From positions 65,577,665 to 65,641,664 of the forward strand of contig NC_068937.1 in assembly GCF_016801865.2 (NCBI RefSeq): 64,000 nt of DNA, written 5' to 3'. Of this stretch, positions 30,601 to 40,457 are shown one piece after another. Within the stretch, counting starts at the first letter, position 1. Each line of letters starts with the position of its first letter. The position numbers and the translations under genes are program-made. The notes under the pieces are model-generated. The model was not told where the DNA came from. It saw only the letters and a list, made by a program, of their open reading frames with translations, and did no database searches. This stretch comes from Culex pipiens pallens. Lineage: Eukaryota; Arthropoda; Insecta; Diptera; Culicidae.

Positions 30601-31162
30601 GGAAGCTTGGCGGAAAACCGACAAAGAAACCACCTAAAACAAACACAAAATTAATCAGCAATCTTCCAACGTTCAAAATCCCCTCCTTACTTTGCTCCCC
30701 GCCTATGGTGCTGCTGCAAACACCTCCCATCGCCGGAGGTGGCGTCGGACACTGCGACCTCGGCGGGTCTGGAATGCTCGGCGTCGTCAACACGATCAGT
30801 TCCAGCTGCAACCTCGCCTCCCTCTGTTACATTCGGACCAAATCCTCGTGCACTCCTCCCAGTCGTTCAGCCGATGCCTCCGCCTCTGCAATTCTCCATT
30901 GGCTGAGTTTCGATACCAAAGATTTATGGCAACAACCTCAAATCCCAAGTATTTCATAAAAAAAATCTAGCCCGCGACGTATCTTCTTTCTAAACCTAAA
31001 TCAAAACAAACTTGACAGTTGTGCGAGCGAAAGTGACACGAGGCAAATCAAGGTTTTCAAAGCAGGTGTGGTGCTGTCAAATATCAAATGACGCGAGAAA
31101 TTTAATTCCTTAATATATTAAACGCGAAAATTAATTCATTAAGGCCAATGTCACGCCCCTCG

Positions 31163-34100
31163 ATTTAGAGGGTGTCGAGTTGACTTATACAAATTTAACC
31201 ATGCACGATATAGAGACAACAACTGAAATTCCAATTAACAAAAGACAATATAGATTTCCTGAAGCTACCAAGAAACACGTAGAAGAACAAGTGGAAGAAA
31301 TGCTAAAATTAGGGATAATACGCCCAAGTAAAAGTCCGTGGAATGCACCGGTATTATGCATCCCAAAGAAAGACTTAGACGCCGAAGGCAACAAACGCTA
31401 CAGAATTGTAGTGGATTTTCGAGACCTAAATACAATTACTAAACCATTTGTGTACCCTATACCGCTTATTAGCGAAATTTTGGACAGTATTGGAGATGCT
31501 AGATATTTCTCAACTATTGACTTGAAATCAGGATTTTATCAAATCCCAATTAACCCAAAGGATGCTGCGAAAACCGCTTTTTCAACATTTCTAGGACATT
31601 ATGAATTTTTAAGAATGCCAATGGGACTGAAAAATAGTCCATCAACATTTCAAAAATTTACATTCACACTTATTTACGAAATACAACCAGTTAATGCGTT
31701 TGTATATTTGGATGACATAATTGTGTTTGGTAGAACTATCGAAGAACACAATGAAAATTTATATAAAGTTTTGAATGCATTGCATGAACATAATTTAAAA
31801 GTTGAACCATCAAAATGTAAAATTTTACACAAAGAAGTCAGATATTTGGGTCATATTATTAATGAAGAAGGTATTCGACCAACTAGTGAAAATATTGATA
31901 CAATCAAAAACATGAAAAGGCCGCAGACGATTAAAAATGTGAGATCATTTTTGGGAACTGTTAATTTTTATGGAAAATTTATTCCAAACATTGCAGATAA
32001 ACGTAAGCCACTTGATGCATTATTAAAGAAAAATGTGAAATTTATTTGGACAGAAGAATGCGAAAATGCTTTTGAAGAATTAAAAAACTATTTAATTTCA
32101 GAACCAGTTTTAGTTAGACCGAACTACAATGACAAATTTGTTTTGACAACTGATGCTAGCGATTATGCTATCGGAGCAGTTCTTACTAATGAGAAGTCAA
32201 ATGATCACCCCATCGCTTACGCAAGTCGTGCGCTTATCGGGGCTGAGAGAAATTATTTTACTATTGAAAAGGAACTACTTGCTATTGTTTGGGCAGTAGA
32301 CCACTTCAAACATTTTATTTATAACCAAGATTTTATCGTTTACACAGATCATAGACCGTTGGTAGCTCTATGGCATTTGAAGGAAACTTCACCAACGTTG
32401 ACAAAGCTTCGTTTGAAAATCCAAGGCATTGGATGTGAAATTCGTTACAAGCAAGGAAAGGAAAATGTGGTTGCAGATTTTCTCTCACGTTTAAATAATG
32501 ATGAAGATCATGCAGAGGATAAACAAGCATCAAAATTAGTAGCAATTACAACTCGTCAACAAGCAAAACAAAATAGACAAAATATTTCAGATAATCAAAA
32601 CTCAATAAATACTTCAGATAGACAGAATTTATCTAGAAACAAAACTAATTGGAATAATAATATGAATGGACTTCAACAAATTGACATAAATTTAGATAAT
32701 GACGATGATAGCAACGATAAAACATTTACCTACAAGGATCTCCAAGATACAGATATCGATTTTAACGTTTTAAAATTTTCTAAAAATATAATACCATTTG
32801 AACAAGCCAAAGCTACATTTATGATATTAAATAGTGTTACGGTACACAAAGAATTGAGTAAATATATTGCCCTTCCACATGGTATTAAGGATTACACCAA
32901 TGAAAATATATTTGTATTCCCGCAAGAGAAAATTTGGGGTTTAATTTTGAATGGAACATATCGTTCAGCAGTTAAAAATGAAGAATTTTTCGATGGTTTA
33001 TTTAAAAGCTTTAAAGATTATCCTGATTTTGCTAAAGATGCATCAGTTATACAAATTATTTCTCATAGAATATTTAAAACAGAGTTGGAACTAAACTTAT
33101 TACGATTTTTTGCAATGAAACTTTCAAAGTCATTTACACTATATGCAACAGAAAATGAACGAATTTATGTAAAGCCAGAAGACAGAGATCAAGTGCTTAA
33201 AGATTTTCACGACGCACCGTTGAGTGGTCATGTCGGAGGTAAACGAATGATTAAAAGAATGAGTCCTCTATTTACATGGGAAAATATGCGAAGAGATGTT
33301 TTGAATTATGTAAAGCAATGTGATTCTTGTCAAAAGAATAAAATATGGCCAGCAAATAAGATGCCAATGAAAATTACGACAACATCGTATGAACCCTTTG
33401 ATAAAATTTATATGGATGTGGTTATGTTACCAATTTCTAATAATGGAAACAATTGTGGTCTTGTGATACAAGATGATTTGACAAGATTTTTGATTGTAGC
33501 TCCCATGAAAAACCAAGAAAGTACTACTGTTGCTAGAACTTTTGTCGAAAACTTTGTTTGTAAATTTGGTGCTCCTAAAGAAGTTGTAACCGATCGAGGT
33601 ACAAACTTTGTAAGCAAATTATTGCAACACACATGCAAAATATTACACATTAAAAAGATTGTAACAAGTGCATATCATCCTCAAGCGAATTTAGTAGAGA
33701 GATCAAATAGAGAGTTAAAAATTTATTTACGAAATTTTATTGGCAAAGATCCACAATGTTGGGATGAATTGATACCATATTTTATGTTTGAATACAATAC
33801 TACAGAAAATTCATCAACTGGATATTCTCCCTATGAACTTTTGTATGGAAGAAAAGCTACTATACCAAGCACAATTTATAAAATCAATGATTCAGATTTA
33901 AATTATGACGACTATATTTGTTCAATGAAAGATATATTCAAGGATGCTCATGAAACCGCTAGATACAACTTAATATTGTCAAAAGAAAAGAGAAAGGAAA
34001 TTTATGACAAAAAGACAAATGATTGGGTACCAATGTGGGGAGATAGAGTTTTGGTACAAATGGTACAGACAGGAATTGGTCAAAAGTTACAGAATAAGTG

Positions 34101-34212
34101 GCGAGGCCCTTATGATATCGTTAAATTTAACAGCGATCAAACGACCACTATTAAAAATGGAAACAAATTTGAAGATGTACATAATAATAGACTAAGAAAA
34201 TATAATGATTAA
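31163..34212 (+). CDS. pol of Ty3/gypsy element A: RT, RNase H, integrase
   Basis: One open frame ends at TAA (34210-34212). Counting from the codon at 31180, the reverse transcriptase has DLKSGF near residue 114 and YLDD at 176-179. RNase H has TDASD (Asp 325), Glu 365 and Asp 390. The integrase has an HHCC zinc domain near 672-711 (CDSCQKNK), the DDE residues in IYMDVV (about 745), VTDRG (about 804) and LVERSNRE (about 839), and a GPY-type C-terminus (WRGPYDIV). No chromodomain follows. The frame is intact but cut off from the protease by the 29037 transposon. There is no ATG at its apparent start because it is the continuation of a polyprotein. Confidence 0.85.
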
Positions 34213-34955
34213 CATAACACTTAATGATAGTTCACAATGTACCCGTATTAACATACATTTAACATAATTTAAAATCAAATGCTCCAATACAAGAAAAATA
34301 TTTTGAAATGACAATTACAGTACAATTAAAATAAAGTAAAAAAATAAGCGATTTATGCAATGAATGACATAGTATCATAAACGATTAATATCAAAAGACT
34401 ACAATGAATGAAAATATTTATTTTTAACACACGGGATTATTTATGTATATTGAACAAAAAAATAATAATAATAAAAAACTTATTGATTTGATATGATTGA
34501 TGAGAACTAAATGAATCAAACAAATGTGTTACAAATACCGATCTTTTTATATAGAAAAATAAACATGAAAAAAGAATATATGATTGATTTGATATGATAA
34601 ATGAATTGATGTTGAGTTGAACAAAATATGAATGATAATTATCAAAAAAAAAAATGCGCAAACAAGAATGTTATGAATTGGGGATGAAAGATAATTTTTA
34701 TAAATGATTGAATTGATGGGTTTTAAACAAGAAACAGAATAAGAAAAATACCAGTACTGAGTACATTTTTTTTGAAAAACACGTGAAGCGATTATGATCA
34801 AATATAAACCTAATAATGAAGCAGTGATGAAACACGTTAAAACAATTAAGAAGCTGATGGGTTGCAATTTTGGGAACATACTTAATTGAGCTAAAATGGG
34901 TTAACAGGGTATTAGAAAAACAATGACGCAATTTTTAACTACAAATAAAAACTAA
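34213..34955 (+). other. non-coding tail of element A, first part
   Basis: Very AT-rich, with no supported ORF on either strand. It ends at the target site CTAA (34952-34955) of the solo LTR. Confidence 0.55.
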
Positions 34956-36094
34956 TGCAGCGACCTCAAATTTAAATCATTAAATTTGTCCATTTTCGAA
35001 CCTCACCACATTTCTGACCATGCGCGCTTACGCAAGCATAAATAATTTTACCCGTCGACTCGCGTTGCGCGACAAATAATTAAGCTTATGTACAGGTGTG
35101 GATCATGAGTCATCCTCACCTGAAAAGCCCTTTATTAAATTTCGCCAATTGTTAGGCAATCAAAAAAATGGTTAAGCTTTCAATTATGAATGTGCGATGT
35201 TATTACACAGGGGAAATTGAGGGTGTGGCTTAAACAAATTCATTGGCATGTTTGTTCAATGAAGAATTCGACCTTCTCATTATTGACTTACATTTTGAGA
35301 ATGTTTGAGGAACATAATTTTGATATTCCAATAACATAATTTAAAGTTTCACGACAATGGTTCGAACCCATGACTTCCGATTTTGAGGTGTACTCACTAC
35401 ACCATACGGAAAGTCATGAAGAATTGCAGAGGTCTGCATAATTTAATTCATGAGGTTCATGATGCTTCTCATCGAAACGGACCACTTTTAGTAGAACAAA
35501 ATTTAGTAGAGTTTTCGGGGACTGACTATAAAAACCCCAAAATTCTTGAGGAGGGCAGTTAGTTGCAGTTAGTTCCAGTTCTTGTTCCAGTCCAGTTCCA
35601 GTTCCAGAAGACGCCCCAGACCAGCCAGACCCGCCAGCAGCCACCAGTAGCAGAGGCCCCAGTCCAGCCGGACTTAGCGGTGGAGGCCGCAGTCCGCCGG
35701 GACTTAGCCGCTGTGAAGAGTCCGCCGGGACTTAGCCGCTGTGAAGAGTCCGCCGGGACTTAGCCGCTGTGAAGAGTCCGCCGGGACTTAGCCGCTGTGA
35801 AGAGTCCACCCGGGACTTAGGAGTTCGGGGTCTGGCATGGCTCGGCGAAGAGGTCTGGAGGACAAGTCTGGCTTCAAGAGAGAGAAGAATTGGCTCGACA
35901 AAGGCCCTAATGAAATTAGCAACAAAAGGTTGAGTGATGTGATCGTGCGCGTAAAAGTTGAGAGTGTTACCGCAAAAAAATGTAATCTTTTAAAAAAAGT
36001 GTAATATACAAACAAGTGAAGTTTACTGATCTGTTTTGACTTTGCAAGTAAATATCACAAAAATCCTGAAAGCCTAAACCGCTCGGGCCGTTCA
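34956..36094 (+). repeat. solo LTR of the element A family
   Basis: A complete LTR (TGCAGCGACC to GGGCCGTTCA) is flanked by the 4-bp duplication CTAA (34952-34955 and 36095-36098), so it is an independent insertion reduced to a solo LTR. It differs from the 5' and 3' LTRs of element A at many sites where those two agree. No polypurine tract precedes it, so it is not the true 3' LTR. Confidence 0.85.
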
Positions 36095-38540
36095 CTAATC
36101 AAACGGACTGAACAATAACGAAATTTCAACGACAAGCAAATGAAGATGGTGTGATTATTAAATGTTTCAAAACAACATGTATGCAAGTAAGAATGTGTGT
36201 GAGAATAATTGGACAAGGGAGGCGCGCCCCAGAATGAATGTTAAATGTAAACATGTATTTTATAATTTACTTAACAAAGTACACTCAACCCCCGGTGGTT
36301 GGTCACTTTTTCGTTTGACACTTTTTTAGTTTGTACCCCGTTGGTTGGTCAAAGTCAAACTAAAAAGTGACGAACTGTCACTTTTTACACGGCGCTCACG
36401 CACACTATCAAAACACACGTTTAGTAGTGTGTGTGAACTCCGTGTAAAAGGGGTGTCAAACTAAAACGTGACCCCGTTCGTTTGACAACAGTTGGTGTCA
36501 AACCATCGGGGTTTGAGTGTATTAAGAATATATTTCAGACTTTTTATACACTAATACGAAGGATCTACAGGAAACCATTGGAAGACAACAAATTTCAACA
36601 AGGACGAATATGGACTACAGCTCAAGGAAGGGTAAAACTTGTGAGTATATCGTGGGGAATCTAAAAAGATCGAAAAGAACGGTATAAGTTCCGATCTCGG
36701 GATACATAAACTGATAAAGCAACGCCAAAGGGATAAAAAAAAAGTAGACAATTATACTCTATGGGGAGAGTTTTTATGTTGAATATAGCTTCAAAACATT
36801 TGTAATCCATGGGGGGATTCAATATGTTAAAACTTTTCAAAACATTTGCACTTTACGGGGATAGTCAAATGATAATTAAAGGGAATCGATAAATAATGCT
36901 TCAAGGGAAAATCAAGGGATAAAATAATGCTTCAAGGAAAAAAACCTTCAAACTGAAAAAAAAATCAGAAGGGATAAAAAAATTCAGAACATTATCATTA
37001 GAATGATATTTGACTCAACTAATTATCTTGCAAATTCAGCAATAAAATGCGAATTGCTCAAATAAACAAATTGATTGAATGGATTTGACAAATCTGAAAA
37101 CACAAAGTGACAGACAAGTTTCATAAAAAGTTGATATAACAGAATAGATATTTTAACATGCTCAGTTTTGCTATGACAAGATGATAGGATGTATAGATCA
37201 ATGAAAAACTTTATAGAGTAAATTTTTTTATTCAGGTATAAAAATAATAGTCAATTAGAACTGATTTTTTTTAGTATTAAAAATAATAGAACTGATTTCA
37301 TATAAAAATATCAACAAGATTTATAAGATTGTAAGTAAATTTGAGCTCAAATTTTGCACAGAAATTTAATAATAGATTCCTGAAAATTATAAAATATTGT
37401 TCATACAAAGAAAACAAGTAAGACATTTTGTGGGAGAAACAAAAGTAGAAACTGAAGTAAAATATGGCAGAGACGAGAGACGAGACGACTTGAGACGATC
37501 GACGCGTTCGTATGCTGAGAGGTTCTACGCGTTTGTATGCAGAAGTTTGTGATGGCAAGTTGGTGAGTGGCAATGTCATGCGGGAGGTTGGACAGGTAAC
37601 AGTGTTGATGTAGTTGTTAAAGGTCATATCAATGAGGATCAAGTCGAATTAAAACGCAATTTTTGGTAACGAGACATTCACGTAAAACAAATTACCAAAT
37701 TGAAATGTGGGATTAAGCGAAGTAAAGATGATCGAAATGAGAAACATCAATTATGGAACAAAATTGCAAGTTGAGATCATACTGCACGTCTGAAACTATG
37801 GAAAAGGAGAATTTCATGATAACATCATCCGATGTCATTAATTTACAATAGTCAAAGTTGTAAATTATTGGTAAATTACACGAAAAGACAATTTCGGACA
37901 AACGACATGTCCTAAACATTTGGAAAAAGAATTACATCAACCGATGTGAATAATTTGAGATTGTCAAAGATACAAAGCATCCGGAAAAGTCAATTTTGGA
38001 CAAAAATACTGGATTTACGAACAATTCACAATACTCAGCAAATGAGAAGTCAATGCACTCTCAAAATTGACCACAGTCAACTCACAGTTGAGTTATGAAG
38101 CATAATTCATGATGGAAACAACAATTGCACTAATCGACGAAATTCAACACCTTAGCCTCGAAAACTGACCAATTGACCAAGTCACTGTGGAATGAATAGC
38201 CTCACGATAAAGACGATTTTTGATGGAAGACGACGACGATAACAACCAGCCGATCAACACAGTTCTACAACAACAACAAATTTTGCTTACAGTGGGAAAA
38301 ATGCAATGATTTTTTTTAGGAGAGATAATGAAAATTAATTTCAAATGCAAGTTTATTTAAATCAGTTTCAATGAAAATATTTTTACAAGAGAAGTTCAAA
38401 ACAGCAAAATAATTTTACAGTAGAAAAATCAAAAGAACAATTATAATTATAAAGCAATTTACAAGAAAGCACAAGAAGAACAAATTGTAAACCGCGCGAT
38501 CACTACACCCGACAATGTTCTTTCCATAGATGATCATTTC
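36095..38540 (+). other. non-coding tail of element A, second part
   Basis: About 2.4 kb of AT-rich, Asn/Lys-codon-like but stop-riddled sequence between the solo LTR and the polypurine tract. A MITE sits at 36282-36519. I find no env-like ORF, no signal peptide and no transmembrane protein. Confidence 0.55.
36282..36519. mobile_element. 238-bp TA-targeting MITE
   Basis: It starts CACTCAACCCCCGGTGG and ends CATCGGGGTTTGAGTG, with TA duplicated on both sides (36280-36281 and 36520-36521). Internal inverted motifs (GTCACTTTTT, GTTTGAC) add hairpin potential. TA duplication suits a Tc1/mariner-like source. Confidence 0.75.
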
Positions 38541-38777
38541 TTTCAGACGATCATCTAGCTGATAAGTGTGGGGGAGATTAACCGAACCAATGTTTTTTTA
38601 AATCAGTTTTTTATAGCCAGCCATTTATATTTTTTTATGATTTTTTGCAAAGTATTTTTTTTTTCACAAATCAAATTATTAATTTTGGGAATATTCTTCC
38701 AACCTACAAATAACTTTCGATAGATGTTCTTAATGCTTTTCAAGAATACAAACATCTAGTTGGTAAGTGTGGGGGAA
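38520..38777 (+). promoter_or_regulatory. polypurine tract and hairpin, duplicated
   Basis: AAGTGTGGGGGAA abuts the 3' LTR (38765-38777) and is the plus-strand primer tract. A hairpin built on AGATG...CATCT precedes it. A second hairpin plus AAGTGTGGGGGAG lies about 200 bases upstream (38523-38576). Element B has the same hairpin-then-tract order. Confidence 0.65.
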
Positions 38778-39868
38778 TGCAGCGACCTCAAATTTAAATC
38801 ATTAAATTTGTCCATTTTTCGATCCTCACCACAGTTCTGACCATGCGCGGTTACGCAAGCATAAATAATTTTACCCGTCGACTCGCGTTGCGCGACAAAT
38901 AATTAAGCTTATGTACAGGTGTGGATCATGAGTCATCCTCACCTGAAAAGCCCTTTATTAAATTTCGCCAATTGTTAGGCAATCAAAAAAATGGTTAAGC
39001 TTTCAATTATGAATGTGCGATGTTATTACACAGGGGAAATTGAGGGTGTGGCTTAACCAAATTCATTGGCATGTTTGTTCAATGGAGAATTCGACCTTCT
39101 CATTATTGCCCAACATTTTTGAGAATGTTTTAGGAACATAATTTTGATGTTCCAATAACATAATTTAAAATTTCACGACAATGGTTCGAACCCATGACTT
39201 CCGATTTTTAGGTGTACTCACTACACCATACGGAAAGTCATGAAGAATTGCAGAGGTCTGCATAATTTAATTCATGAGGTTCATCGATGCTTCTCATCGA
39301 AACGGACCACTTTTAGTAGAACAAAATTTAGTAGAGTTTTCGGGGACTGACTATAAAAACCCCAAAATTCTTGAGGAGGGCAGTTAGTTCCAGTTAGTTC
39401 CAGTCAGTTCCAGCCAGTTCAAGCCCAGTCCAGTTCCAGATCCTGAAGAAGCCCCAGACCAGCCGGACCCGCCAGCAGCCACCAGTAGCAGAGGCCCCAG
39501 TCCAGCCGGACTTAGCGGTGGAGGCCGCAGTCCGCCGGGACTTAGCCGCCGTGAAGAGTCCGTCGGGACTTAGCTGCCGTGAAGAGTCCACCCGGGACTT
39601 AGGAGTTCGGGGTCTGGCATGGCTCGGCGAAGAGGTCTGGAGGACAAGTCTGGCTTCAACGTAGAGAATTGGCTCGACGAAGGTCTTAATGAAATTAGCA
39701 ACAAAAAGTTGAGTGATGTGATCGTGCGCGTAAAAGTTGAGAGTGTTACCGCAAAAATTTAATCTTTAAAAAGTGTAATATACAAATAAGTGAAGTTTAC
39801 TGATCTGTTTTGACTCTACGAGTAAATATCACAAAAATCCTGAAAGCCTAAACCGCTCGGGCCGTTCA
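38778..39868 (+). repeat. 3' LTR of element A
   Basis: 1091-bp LTR, paired with the 5' LTR by sequence and by the CAAG duplication (39869-39872). The TATA box is at 39352-39359. It has fewer GGGACTTAG repeat units than the other copies. Confidence 0.85.
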
Positions 39869-40028
39869 CAAGTTTCACCAATTTATTGGCTCAATTTTGA
39901 AGCGCCCTTTAGTTTTTTTCAAGTCATTTGCACTTTTTCTGGAAAGTCAACCGAACATTTCAGTGTCCTAGTGAAGTGCTGTCGCAGTTAGTCGCAAAGT
40001 CGCCAAGTCGAGGAGCGATTTTTTTTTT
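39869..40028 (+). other. left unique module, right half
   Basis: Sequence from CAAGTTTCACCAATTTATTG to GAGGAGCGATT. It matches 43943-44028 plus 46041-46092, the second copy of the same module interrupted by the hAT-like element. It leads directly into the minisatellite. Confidence 0.7.
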
Positions 40029-40457
40029 GAAAATTTGACTAGAGGCGCCCCTACGACTTAAAAAAATGTATTAAAATTCTCAATATGAAAATTTGGCTTG
40101 AAGCGCCCCTACGACTTAAAAAATGTATTAAAATTCTCAATATGAAAATTTGACTGGAGGCGCCCCTACGACTTAAAAAAATGTATTAAAATTCTCAATA
40201 TGAAAATTTGACTGGAGGCGCCCCTACGACTTAAAAAAATGTATTAAAATTCTCAATATGAAAATTTGACTTGAGGCGCCCCTACGACTTAAAAAAATGT
40301 ATTAAAATTCTCAATATGAAAATTTGACTGGAGGCGCCCCTACGACTTAAAAAAATGTATTAAAATTCTCAATATGAAAATTTGACTGGAGGCGCCCCTA
40401 CGACTTAAAAAAATGTATTAAAATTCTCAATATGAAAATTTGACTGGAGGCGCCCCT
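40029..40457 (+). repeat. 58-bp minisatellite, block 1 (about 7 units)
   Basis: Units carry GGCGCCCCTACGACTT, an A run, TGTATTAAAATTCTC and AATATGAAAATTTGAC. This block is cut off by the fold-back element at 40458. The flanking pieces GGCGCCCCT and CCCTACGAC show the interrupted unit. Confidence 0.9.

Larger units (their letters stand above)
29037..31162. mobile_element. second CGAGGGG TIR transposon carrying gene-like DNA
   Basis: It begins CGAGGGGCGCGACA and ends TGTCACGCCCCTCG. It is flanked by the 8-bp duplication ATTTAGAG (29029-29036 and 31163-31170). Excising it rejoins the pol reading frame, as judged from element B. AATTAATTA-type motifs are clustered just inside both ends, as in 1519-3964. 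No transposase is visible. The interior is GC-rich and resembles pieces of host genes on both strands. Confidence 0.8.
4955..39868 (+). mobile_element. Ty3/gypsy LTR retrotransposon A, heavily nested
   Basis: The 5' LTR starts TGCAGCGACC at 4955 and the 3' LTR ends GGGCCGTTCA at 39868. The flanks are CAAG at 4951-4954 and 39869-39872, a 4-bp duplication normal for Ty3/gypsy. The uninterrupted target is visible elsewhere in the window (about 43918-43950), where the flanking words are joined without the element. Internal parts in order are: leader, gag (13195 on), protease (28257-29036), RT/RNase H/integrase (31163-34212), a long non-coding tail, polypurine tract and 3' LTR. Insertions account for most of the 35 kb. 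No env-like ORF is present. Confidence 0.85.

Noticed and set aside
34956..36094. LTR at 34956-36094 as the true 3' LTR of element A
   Set aside because: It has its own CTAA duplication, lacks a polypurine tract and is less similar to the 5' LTR than the copy at 38778 is.
34213..38777. env gene downstream of pol in element A
   Set aside because: There is no long ORF, signal peptide or transmembrane segment on either strand.
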